From: Neobacillus citreus
GTDB lineage: Bacteria; Bacillota; Bacilli; Bacillales; Cytobacillaceae
Length of the DNA stretch: 64,000 nt
Assembly (NCBI RefSeq): GCF_018343545.2
Contig: NZ_JAGYPE020000004.1
Span: forward strand, 71,769 to 135,768
Reading direction: 5' to 3'
Below are positions 34,193 through 41,792 of the stretch, piece after piece. The notes beneath the pieces are model-generated. The model did not search any database and had not been told where the DNA came from. It saw nothing but the letters and a program-made list of their open reading frames with translations. Position numbers and translations under genes: made by a program. Each line of letters opens with the position of its first letter. Position 1 is the stretch's first letter.

Positions 34193-34969
34193 ATGTCTTT
34201 ATCCTATGAAGAACGAAAAACAACCATTATGGAATCTTTAGAAAAGGAAGAAAAGGTCCAAGTGCGCGTCTTGGCCAACCTTCTCCATGTTTCCGATGAA
34301 ACAATTCGCCGCGACCTAGACCGGCTTGAAAAGGAAGGATATTTGAAAAAAGTATATGGTGGTGCCGTCAAAAATAAGATTCATAGCTGGGAACTGCCTT
34401 TTGATGAAAAAACAACGATTAACCAAAAAGAGAAACAAGCCATTTGTAAGGCGGCTGCAGACCTAGTGGAAGACGGCGACGTCATTATGATTGGCAACGG
34501 AACGACTCCGCTCGACATGATTCCGTTCCTTGCAGATAAGCAGGATATTACTCTGATTACCCATTCTGTTCCAGTCATGCTTGCGGCTATGGACAGTTTT
34601 AAGGGCCGAGTCATTTTTATCGGCGGCGAAATTGAAAGAAACCAGAAATATATGAGCGGGCCGCTGTCCGAACGGATGCTCGAAATGCTTCGTGCAGATA
34701 AAGCCTTTGTTTGTGCAGGCGGGATTTCCATTGCCAACGGAATTACAGATTATGATATCAGCGGATCAAGCATTTCTCGGAAAATGATGGAGCGCGCCGA
34801 AGAAGTCATTGTCCTTGCTGACCAATCCAAGTTTGGAAAAACTACCTTTGCATATATGTGCTCCATTACGGATGCATCCAAGATTATCACGGACCAAAGC
34901 TGCCCCGAGGAGTGGAAGAAAATAGTAGCCGCCCGTGGCGTTGAATTAATTGTGGCTGATGAGATATAG
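34193..34969 (+). CDS. DeoR-family transcriptional regulator of the BMC locus
   Basis: 258 residues from ATG 34193 after AGGTGG. The N-terminal DeoR helix-turn-helix reads VRVLANLLHVSDETIRRDLDRLEKEG (about 24-49). The C-terminal sensor domain has the NGTTPL and VFVCAGGIS-like elements of the DeoR/ISOCOT fold, which binds phosphorylated intermediates. A phospho-amino-alcohol made by the kinase two genes away would be a fitting effector (inference). Placed between the SDR and lyase genes, it probably controls the whole plus-strand run. Confidence 0.85.
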   Translation: MSLSYEERKTTIMESLEKEEKVQVRVLANLLHVSDETIRRDLDRLEKEGYLKKVYGGAVKNKIHSWELPFDEKTTINQKEKQAICKAAADLVEDGDVIMIGNGTTPLDMIPFLADKQDITLITHSVPVMLAAMDSFKGRVIFIGGEIERNQKYMSGPLSERMLEMLRADKAFVCAGGISIANGITDYDISGSSISRKMMERAEEVIVLADQSKFGKTTFAYMCSITDASKIITDQSCPEEWKKIVAARGVELIVADEI

Positions 34970-35049
34970 AGAAATCCTGAATTTCAAAAATTAAAGATGT
35001 GATAACCATCATAACTAAATGCTTTAATGAGAGATAAGGAGAAACGAAT

Positions 35050-36312
35050 ATGATTGAATTTGGCAGAAAAAATGAAATCCTTGACCGCTCAATTAAATGG
35101 TGGAACCCGGGAAAAACAAGCCAATGGCAAAAAGACGGCATTGACTTGGTGATGGGGAAACGAGAAGGATATTACTTTTATGATATGGAAGGCAAGAAAT
35201 TAATGGATGTCCATTTAAATGGAGGAACTTATAATCTCGGTCACCGCAATCCAGAAATTATTGCCACTTTGAAAGAAGCATTGGATGAATTTGATATTGG
35301 TAATCACCACTTTCCGGCCATGACGCGTGCACGCCTCTCGGAAAAACTCTCACAATGTACACCTGACAGCCTTCATTATTCTATTTTATCTGCTGGAGGA
35401 AGCGAGGCTATTGATGTAGCCTTGAAATGTGCCCGCTATGCAACAAAACGGAAGAAAATTGTTTCGATTATAAATGGCTATCATGGTCACACAGGCCTCG
35501 CCGTCTCTTTGGGGAATGAACGGTATTCCCGAATGTTTCTAAGTGAGGGTGACCCGTCGGAATTTATTCATGTTCCCTTCAATGATTTGGATGCCATGGA
35601 ACGGGCACTCGGAAATGAAGATGTCGCCTGTGTCATTATCGAAACCATCCCTGCAACCTATGGGTTCCCACTCCCGGAACGAGGTTATCTATCAGCAGTA
35701 AAAAGGTTGTGTGAAAGATTCGGGACACTTTATATCGCAGATGAAGTGCAGACTGGCCTAATGCGGACGGGCAAGCTTTGGGGGATTGAGCATTACGGAG
35801 TCGAACCGGATATTCTTGTCACCTCCAAAGGCTTCAGCGGCGGGATTTACCCGATTGCCGCAACCGTCGTCAGTAAACAAGCTGGGAATTGGATGAATGA
35901 GGATGGTTTTGCGCATATCTCAACCTTTGGGGGATCGGAATTAGGCTGTATTGTGGCCATGAAAGTGCTTGAAATCTCACAGCGTAAAGAGGTTCAGCAA
36001 AATGTTGATTTTGTGGCCCGATACTTGCGGACAGGATTAGAAACCATCAAGAAGCAGCATCCGGACTTTTTTGTCGGCATCCGTCAACTTGGGGTTGTTA
36101 TGGGGCTTGAGTTTAATCATCCTCAAGGCGCCCTTTATGTCATGCAGGAACTTTATAAAAATGGCGTGTGGGCTATTTACTCGATGCTCGATAACAGAGT
36201 TCTGCAATTTAAACCTGGTTTGCTTTGCGATAAAGAATATTGTGATGAATTACTGTCAAAATGCGAGGCAAGCATCAAACAGGCAGCTAAATCGGTTTTC
36301 AGCTACAGTTAA
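35050..36312 (+). CDS. Class III aminotransferase-fold PLP enzyme, probable amino-alcohol-phosphate phospho-lyase
   Basis: 420 residues. PLP-binding features: SAGGSEAIDVALKCARYAT (about 115), an aromatic YHGHTG, acidic DEVQTGLMRTG (about 232) and the Schiff-base Lys in VTSKGFSGGIYP (about 260). Class III includes ordinary aminotransferases and the phospho-lyases acting on ethanolamine phosphate or 1-amino-2-propanol phosphate. The directly adjacent kinase, 22 bases downstream, and the aldehyde dehydrogenase make phospho-lyase (giving an aldehyde, NH3 and Pi) the better reading. That choice is context-based. ATG 35050 has AAGGAGAAA upstream. Confidence 0.8.
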   Translation: MIEFGRKNEILDRSIKWWNPGKTSQWQKDGIDLVMGKREGYYFYDMEGKKLMDVHLNGGTYNLGHRNPEIIATLKEALDEFDIGNHHFPAMTRARLSEKLSQCTPDSLHYSILSAGGSEAIDVALKCARYATKRKKIVSIINGYHGHTGLAVSLGNERYSRMFLSEGDPSEFIHVPFNDLDAMERALGNEDVACVIIETIPATYGFPLPERGYLSAVKRLCERFGTLYIADEVQTGLMRTGKLWGIEHYGVEPDILVTSKGFSGGIYPIAATVVSKQAGNWMNEDGFAHISTFGGSELGCIVAMKVLEISQRKEVQQNVDFVARYLRTGLETIKKQHPDFFVGIRQLGVVMGLEFNHPQGALYVMQELYKNGVWAIYSMLDNRVLQFKPGLLCDKEYCDELLSKCEASIKQAAKSVFSYS

Positions 36313-36334
36313 CAATTCGAAAGGAGTATTGAAT

Positions 36335-37348
36335 ATGGGCAGCTCCTCAATTGATTCTTTACAGGAATCCATGGAAAAATTTAATCAAATTGCGAAAGCC
36401 GCTATTCCTTTTTATCCGTTTTTATCGCAATCATCTATTCAGCTATTAAACTATTCCGAAAATGCTACTTACCTAATTACAGACACTACTACGAGGGAAA
36501 AATATATTCTGCGTGTGGGACGTCCCGGGTATCACACAAAAATAGAAGTGGAAAGTGAACTGGAGTGGTTAAGATCGATTGACCAGCATTCGTCCATCCA
36601 GGTCTCTTTGCCGGTGTCCGGGGGGAATGGTGTATATATACAAGTCGTCAACTATGAAAATATGAATTATCACTGTACTCTTTTCACGTTTTTAGAAGGT
36701 GAAGCGCCAAATGAAGACAATGAGCAGGAGCTAATCAGCCAATTTGAAATGCTTGGGGCGATTACGGCCCAATTGCATGAACACAGTATGGCAAATTGGG
36801 AACAACTCTGCCAAGTCCGCAGGCTTACTTGGGATTATGAAACCATCCTTGGCCAGACTCCGAAGTGGGGAAGATGGCAGGATGGGCTGGGTATAACGCC
36901 AGAGCGTGAAAAATTGTTCACTAGTGTTTCCGAAAAGATAAAAACGAGATTAGAGCGTTTCGGAAAAGCTCCCACCCGTTACGGACTCATCCATTCTGAT
37001 TTACGGCTTGCCAATCTTTTGGTGGAGCGCGATCAAATCAAGGTAATTGATTTTGATGATTGTGGATTTGGTTGGTATTTGTATGACCTCGCCACTTCCT
37101 TAAGCTTTATTGAACACAAACCATATGTCCCCGGACTTATTGAATCATGGTTAAAAGGCTACCGAAGTGTCCGTCCACTTTCAAAGGCGGAAGAACAAGA
37201 AATTCCCACTTTTATACTAATGCGGCGGCTTCAGCTGATTGCCTGGGTGGGCAGCCGTGATAATGAGACAACACGTGAATTGGGCAGTGGCTTTACAGAA
37301 GATACCGATGAATTAGCAAAAAAGTATTTGCGAGATGGAAAAATATAA
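36335..37348 (+). CDS. APH-family kinase, probable amino-alcohol kinase
   Basis: 337 residues from ATG 36335 (AAGGAGT upstream); a longer frame from 36071 overlaps the lyase gene and is not supported. The aminoglycoside-phosphotransferase fold is shown by the Brenner-type loop IHSDLRLANLLV (about 225-236; Ser replaces the usual Gly) and the metal motif VIDFDDCGFGWYLYDLA. It would phosphorylate an amino alcohol with ATP, the first step before the phospho-lyase. Close known counterpart: the (S)-1-amino-2-propanol kinase of the M. smegmatis aminoacetone microcompartment. Homoserine/choline-type substrates are alternatives. Confidence 0.78.
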   Translation: MGSSSIDSLQESMEKFNQIAKAAIPFYPFLSQSSIQLLNYSENATYLITDTTTREKYILRVGRPGYHTKIEVESELEWLRSIDQHSSIQVSLPVSGGNGVYIQVVNYENMNYHCTLFTFLEGEAPNEDNEQELISQFEMLGAITAQLHEHSMANWEQLCQVRRLTWDYETILGQTPKWGRWQDGLGITPEREKLFTSVSEKIKTRLERFGKAPTRYGLIHSDLRLANLLVERDQIKVIDFDDCGFGWYLYDLATSLSFIEHKPYVPGLIESWLKGYRSVRPLSKAEEQEIPTFILMRRLQLIAWVGSRDNETTRELGSGFTEDTDELAKKYLRDGKI

Positions 37349-37379
37349 GAAACCTGAGGCAGTTTTAGGTGGTGATACA

Positions 37380-37796
37380 ATGGATGCCGAATTGGTCGAA
37401 AAGATTACCAGATTAGTACTTTCGAAGCTGGAAGAATACGCGGGTCCGTCCCAATCCAACGGTTGGAACACAAGTCCTCATGAAGAAAACAACTACCCGG
37501 AATATCCGCCGTTGTCAGATTATGATTTTAAAAAATGGAAAGAAATTTCTTCAGCTATAGGTTTTTCTAAGGAAAGAACTCACCTCGCTCCCCTGTCAGA
37601 GGAAGAAATCAACATCTGGAAGAATATTTCCGCGTCAATTGACTTTAACAGGAGACCACAGGCAGATGCAGGCGGGCAGTCTGATTATCCTCCACTAACA
37701 AAAGAGGAATTATCGAGCTGGAAACGTTTAGGGACTAAGACTGCAAGTTGGGAAGAGGGACAAGGGCAGGTGAAATTTTTCCCGCATCATGATTAA
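37380..37796 (+). CDS. Small BMC protein with encapsulation-peptide-like helix and three repeats
   Basis: 138 residues from ATG 37380, with TAGGTGGTGA just upstream; a longer frame from 37335 overlaps the kinase end and lacks a site. Residues 1-19 (MDAELVEKITRLVLSKLEE) form an amphipathic helix like BMC encapsulation peptides. Then come three copies of a motif PL(S/T)xxxxxxWKxI: YPPLSDYDFKKWKEIS (about 42-57), APLSEEEINIWKNIS (about 71-85) and YPPLTKEELSSWKRLG (about 105-120), joined by polar, probably disordered linkers. No enzyme motif. I do not recognise a named family. A scaffold or cargo-adaptor role inside the microcompartment is inferred. Confidence 0.7.
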   Translation: MDAELVEKITRLVLSKLEEYAGPSQSNGWNTSPHEENNYPEYPPLSDYDFKKWKEISSAIGFSKERTHLAPLSEEEINIWKNISASIDFNRRPQADAGGQSDYPPLTKEELSSWKRLGTKTASWEEGQGQVKFFPHHD

Positions 37797-37819
37797 CAAG
37801 ATAGATGAAGGGAGGGAGA

Positions 37820-39337
37820 ATGTTTTTGCAAATGGATACAGATTTGAATTCTATTCAAGAAATGAAGGAAGCTGTCAGCAGGGCAAAGGAAGCGCAAGCA
37901 AGGTTTCAGGAATTTTCCCAGGAACAGGTCGACCGCATCGTCAAGCAAACCGCACAAGCAGCCTATCAAGCTTCTGAAAGACTAGCGCAAATGGCTGTTG
38001 AGGAAACAGGAATGGGTGTGGTTGAACATAAAAAAATTAAAAACGACTTAGGCTCACTGGGAGTCTACGAATCTATCAAGGATGAAAAAACGGTAGGTAT
38101 CATCAGAACAGACAAAAAAGAAAAAATCACGGAAATCGCCTACCCGTTCGGTGTTATTGCCGGGATCATCCCAACGACGAACCCAACCTCGACGGCATTT
38201 TTTAAAACACTTATTTCATTAAAATCGCAAAATGCGATTGTCGTCAGCCCGCATCCTTCGGCGATAAAGTGTACAGTGGAGGCGCTTCGGGTATGCCGGG
38301 ATGCCGCCACCGAGGCAGGCGCACCTGAAGGGTTAATCGGCTGGATCAGCAGACCGACAATGCCGGCAACAACGGAACTGATGCACCATCAAGATATCCA
38401 ATTAATCCTGGCAACAGGCGGCGGCGGGCTGGTCCGGGCTGCGTACAGTTCTGGAAAACCTGCCTACGGTGTCGGACCAGGGAATGTTCCGGTTTATATT
38501 GATCGTTCCGCTAATATCAACAAAGCAGTCAAGATGATTGTTGACAGCAAAACGTTTGATAATGGCACGATTTGTGCCACCGAGCAGGCGATTGTCGTCC
38601 ACAAAAACGTGAAAGAAATGACGATAAGAGAATTAAAAAATAATGGTGCCTACTTTTTAACTGGCTCAGAAAAGTCATTGGTCGAAAACGTGATTTCTCC
38701 AACACGTGGAAAATTGAATCCAGCGATTGTTGGAAGGTCTGCCGTAAAAATTGCTGCCATGGCTGGCCTTACGGTACCAAGTGAGACACGATTGTTAATT
38801 GCTGAGGAAGAATCGATTGGGAAGGAAATCCCTTTTTCAATTGAAAAACTTGCTCCGATTTTTGCCCTATATACAGCTACGGATGTAGAAGAGGCGAAAA
38901 GAATCTGCCAGGGATTGTTGAATATTGGCGGCAGGGGCCATAGCCTCGCCCTTCATACTAATGATGAGAATGTCGCCAAAATGTTTGGCCTTGAAATGCC
39001 CGTCTCTAGAATTTTAGTAAACACACTGGCATCGATTGGAGCTGCAGGTGCAACGACAGGATTGACCGCCTCGCTTACACTAGGGTGCGGGTCATACGGC
39101 GGCAACATTACGGGGGACAACATCACGGCACGGCATTTGATTAATATTAAACGAATCGCTTATGGAATAAAGGATGTACCAATTCCAAAGCCTGCACAAT
39201 CGATTGAAAAAATTGGCAGCAGTGAGAAAATCGTCGAACAGGTCTTGGAAAAAACAAGCAAGAACCGGATGGAGATAGACAAAGAGATGATTACCCAGTT
39301 AGTTAAGAGTGTAATAGAACAATATCAAAAATCTTAG
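37820..39337 (+). CDS. CoA-acylating aldehyde dehydrogenase with C-terminal encapsulation peptide
   Basis: 505 residues from ATG 37820 (AGGGAGGG upstream; ATG 37832 is an alternative). It is of the EutE/PduP type: catalytic Cys in DNGTICATEQA (about 253), GVIAGIIPTTNPTSTA for CoA/NAD binding, and LATGGGGLVRAAYSSGKPAYGVGPGNVP. It converts an aldehyde, probably propionaldehyde here, to acyl-CoA with NAD+. After the catalytic domain a linker leads to MEIDKEMITQLVKSVIEQYQ at the extreme C-terminus, an amphipathic encapsulation peptide that should target the enzyme to the shell lumen. Shell genes follow immediately. Confidence 0.9.
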   Translation: MFLQMDTDLNSIQEMKEAVSRAKEAQARFQEFSQEQVDRIVKQTAQAAYQASERLAQMAVEETGMGVVEHKKIKNDLGSLGVYESIKDEKTVGIIRTDKKEKITEIAYPFGVIAGIIPTTNPTSTAFFKTLISLKSQNAIVVSPHPSAIKCTVEALRVCRDAATEAGAPEGLIGWISRPTMPATTELMHHQDIQLILATGGGGLVRAAYSSGKPAYGVGPGNVPVYIDRSANINKAVKMIVDSKTFDNGTICATEQAIVVHKNVKEMTIRELKNNGAYFLTGSEKSLVENVISPTRGKLNPAIVGRSAVKIAAMAGLTVPSETRLLIAEEESIGKEIPFSIEKLAPIFALYTATDVEEAKRICQGLLNIGGRGHSLALHTNDENVAKMFGLEMPVSRILVNTLASIGAAGATTGLTASLTLGCGSYGGNITGDNITARHLINIKRIAYGIKDVPIPKPAQSIEKIGSSEKIVEQVLEKTSKNRMEIDKEMITQLVKSVIEQYQKS

Positions 39338-39358
39338 TACATTTAGGAGGAATATGGT

Positions 39359-39643
39359 ATGGCGATAAATGGTGCTCTTGGCATGATTGAAACAAGAGGT
39401 TTGGTAGCTTCATTGGAAGCGGCCGATGCGATGGTAAAAGCAGCGAACGTAAATCTTGTAGGGAAGGTCCATGTTGGCGGAGGAATTGTGACTGTGTTAG
39501 TAACGGGTGATGTCGGCGCGGTTAAAGCCGCGACAGAAGCAGGCAGTGAAGCGGCACAGCGGGTGGGTGAACTTCTCTCAGTTCATGTCATCCCAAGGCC
39601 GCATACTGAATTGCAGCTCGTATTACCGAAGATTGAGGGATAG
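39359..39643 (+). CDS. BMC-H hexameric shell protein (PduA/EutM-like)
   Basis: 94 residues, a single BMC domain: [26 protein letters not shown] at the N-terminus, [30 protein letters not shown] in the middle and [16 protein letters not shown] at the C-terminus. This is the canonical hexamer that tiles microcompartment facets. The pore loop has Gly-Gly-Gly where PduA has Gly-Ser-Gly, suggesting a similar small polar pore. ATG 39359 has TAGGAGGAA upstream. Confidence 0.95.
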   Translation: MAINGALGMIETRGLVASLEAADAMVKAANVNLVGKVHVGGGIVTVLVTGDVGAVKAATEAGSEAAQRVGELLSVHVIPRPHTELQLVLPKIEG

Positions 39644-39681
39644 ACCTTTAATTCCAGAGATGAAAAAATGAGGTTAAGAGG

Positions 39682-40344
39682 ATGAAGGAAGAACTAACAA
39701 AACGGATTGTTGAGGAAGTAATAAGGCGGCTACAGCAGAGTCCACATGATGGTGCCTGTATTCCTATTGGTGTATCGGCACGGCATTGTCATTTAAAGGA
39801 AAAGGATTTGGAATTCCTTTTTGGCAAGGGTTATAAGTTAACGAAAAAGGCTGATTTGTCGCAACCCGGGCAATTCGCTGCAAATGAAACCGTCATCATT
39901 GCCGGATCGAAGGGGAGCATTGAAAGAGTTCGGGTTCTTGGGCCATTACGGAAGGAAACACAAGTAGAGGTAAGTCAAACCGATGCAATTAAACTTGGTT
40001 TGATGCCGCCCATCCGAGAATCAGGAGACTTAGAGGGATCTTCACCGGTAACCATTATCGGCCCGAATGGCAGTCTATTTTTAGAAAAAGGATTGATCAT
40101 CGCCCAAGCACATATCCATATGCCGCCAGAACAAGCACTACAATTTAGTGTGGAGGACGGGGAATATGTTGCCGTGGAAGTTGGTCATCTAATTCGGCCG
40201 ATCAGATATGAAAGGGTCCAGATTCGAGTTTCACCTAAGTATATTTTGGAAATGCATATCGATACCGATGAAGCGAATGCCGGGTTGATTGTAAGCGGGC
40301 AGACAGGGAAACTGGTGAAAAGAGACGTGGAAGAGGTGAGGTGA
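39682..40344 (+). CDS. pduL: PduL-type phosphotransacylase with N-terminal encapsulation peptide
   Basis: 220 residues. Residues 1-20 (EELTKRIVEEVIRRLQQS-type amphipathic helix) are an encapsulation peptide. Then comes the PduL double beta-barrel: zinc-ligand SARHCHLKEKDLEFLFG (about 34-50), PGQFAANETV, and the second HxH in QAHIHMPPEQA (about 152). It exchanges acyl-CoA for acyl-phosphate and regenerates CoA within the shell, enabling ATP formation by an acetate/propionate kinase elsewhere. The start is ATG 39682 with AAGAGG. Its stop is one base before the next gene start. Confidence 0.92.
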   Translation: MKEELTKRIVEEVIRRLQQSPHDGACIPIGVSARHCHLKEKDLEFLFGKGYKLTKKADLSQPGQFAANETVIIAGSKGSIERVRVLGPLRKETQVEVSQTDAIKLGLMPPIRESGDLEGSSPVTIIGPNGSLFLEKGLIIAQAHIHMPPEQALQFSVEDGEYVAVEVGHLIRPIRYERVQIRVSPKYILEMHIDTDEANAGLIVSGQTGKLVKRDVEEVR

Positions 40345-40345
40345 G

Positions 40346-40669
40346 TTGGCAAAAGCTTTAGGAATGATTGAAACTAGAGGACTGGCTACCTCCATCGAAG
40401 CATTAGATGTGATGGTAAAAACCTCATTTGTCCAGCTTGTCAAACAAAATATGGTCGACCCAGCTCTCGTTACGATCGTAGTAGAAGGGGATGTCAGTGC
40501 CGTAAAGGCAGCGGTCGAAGCAGGGGCGGATATGGCCAGAAAAAAAGGTTCTTTAATTGCATTTCATGTCATTCCACATCCTGATGAAAGCCTGCCGCAG
40601 TTATTTATGGAGAAGTCTAACGTTAAAAAACAAGAGAAGATTGAAGACAATTCAGAGAAAAAAACTTAA
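40346..40669 (+). CDS. Second BMC-H shell protein with unusual pore loop and charged tail
   Basis: 107 residues from TTG 40346 (GAGGTGAGGTGA upstream). One BMC domain ([21 protein letters not shown]...VTIVVEGDVSAVKAAVEAGADMA). Aligning it to PduA without gaps places Asp-Pro-Ala (NMVDPALV) where the Gly-Ser-Gly pore loop should be. After the C-terminal IPHPDE it carries about 20 extra Lys/Glu-rich residues (EKSNVKKQEKIEDNSEKKT) that are probably disordered. Pore chemistry and perhaps lumen contacts therefore differ from the first shell protein. Confidence 0.92.
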   Translation: MAKALGMIETRGLATSIEALDVMVKTSFVQLVKQNMVDPALVTIVVEGDVSAVKAAVEAGADMARKKGSLIAFHVIPHPDESLPQLFMEKSNVKKQEKIEDNSEKKT

Positions 40670-40699
40670 ACGTGCTTGATGCAAGAAAGGAGGATGATT

Positions 40700-41638
40700 A
40701 TGTCCTTCAAACGAATAAAGTTTGCCATCATCGGGGCTGGCCATACCGGGACGACAATCGCTCTGATGCTCGCCCAAAGGGAGTTGGGGGACATTGTCCT
40801 GTTGGATATTCCTTCTCAGGAAAATCCGACAAAGGGGAAGGCATTAGATTTACTACAAGCGGGCCCTGTGCAGAAATATAATTCTATCATAAAAGGTAGC
40901 TCCAACTATGAAGATATTAAGGACGCAGACTTGGTCATTATTACTGCCGGAGTCGCCCGTAAGCCCGGGATGAGCAGGGAAGACTTAGTCTCAATAAATA
41001 CAAAAATTATTAAGGAAGTATCTGAAAATATCGCCTACTATTCTCCCAATAGTTATGTGTTAGTCCTTAGCAATCCAGTTGATGCGATGACCTATGTTTG
41101 CTACAAAACGACTAGATTCCCTAAAAACAGGGTGATTGGGCAGTCGGGGGTACTTGATACGGCTAGGTTTAATACCTTTGTTGCTCAAGAATTAAATGTG
41201 TCGATAGAGGATATATCCAGCTTTGTCTTGGGCGGGCATGGCGATACGATGGTGCCGTTGGTCAGGTTTTCGTATGCTGGGGGGATTCCATTGGAAAGGA
41301 TCCTTTCTAAGGAGAAAATCGATAAAATTGTGGAACGGACACGCAACGGCGGCGGTGAGATTGTTCAACTTTTAGGTCAGGGCAGTGCCTATTATGCACC
41401 AGCCGCGGCAATCGTAGAAATGGCCGAGGCGATCGTGAAGGACAAAAAGAGAATTCTCCCTTCGATTGCCTATTTAGAAGGGGAATATGGGTATCAAGAC
41501 ATATATTTAGGTGTCCCTGCAGTTCTTGGCGGCAATGGCATTGAAAGTATTATAGAATTGCCGCTCACACCTGAGGAAAAAGAGGGGCTCGATGTTTCTG
41601 CACAAGCCGTAAAATCCTTGCTGCGTTTGTTAGATTAA
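40700..41638 (+). CDS. Malate/lactate dehydrogenase-family enzyme (malate-type)
   Basis: 312 residues from ATG 40700, with AAAGGAGG six bases upstream. LDH/MDH fold: [14 protein letters not shown] cofactor site (about 9-22), substrate loop [12 protein letters not shown] with the Arg pattern of malate dehydrogenases, [11 protein letters not shown] and catalytic His in [12 protein letters not shown] (about 176). It interconverts a 2-hydroxy and a 2-oxo acid with NAD(H). In a BMC locus it could recycle the NADH formed by the aldehyde dehydrogenase, in place of PduQ/EutG alcohol dehydrogenase. No encapsulation peptide is visible, so it may be cytosolic. Confidence 0.8.
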   Translation: MSFKRIKFAIIGAGHTGTTIALMLAQRELGDIVLLDIPSQENPTKGKALDLLQAGPVQKYNSIIKGSSNYEDIKDADLVIITAGVARKPGMSREDLVSINTKIIKEVSENIAYYSPNSYVLVLSNPVDAMTYVCYKTTRFPKNRVIGQSGVLDTARFNTFVAQELNVSIEDISSFVLGGHGDTMVPLVRFSYAGGIPLERILSKEKIDKIVERTRNGGGEIVQLLGQGSAYYAPAAAIVEMAEAIVKDKKRILPSIAYLEGEYGYQDIYLGVPAVLGGNGIESIIELPLTPEEKEGLDVSAQAVKSLLRLLD

Positions 41639-41792
41639 TTTTTTGAGTTTACTTTTCAGAATATTGTTAATTATCTAGAGGGGGGGACTGCCAGAAGAAG
41701 CCTCTTTTCTTAGAGAAAGCAAATTGTCTTTGTTGTGGAATGTCTCGTCACTGTGATTTTTCTTTTATTTTTAAAGAAAGAAGGGTGAAAAG

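Noticed and set aside
35050-36312. Ordinary aminotransferase in a separate pathway
   Set aside because: Possible from sequence alone, but the 22-base link to an APH-like kinase and the BMC aldehyde dehydrogenase favour a phospho-lyase; retained only as an alternative.
36071-36334. 88-residue N-terminal extension of the kinase
   Set aside because: It overlaps the aminotransferase-fold gene and lacks a ribosome site; ATG 36335 has AAGGAG.
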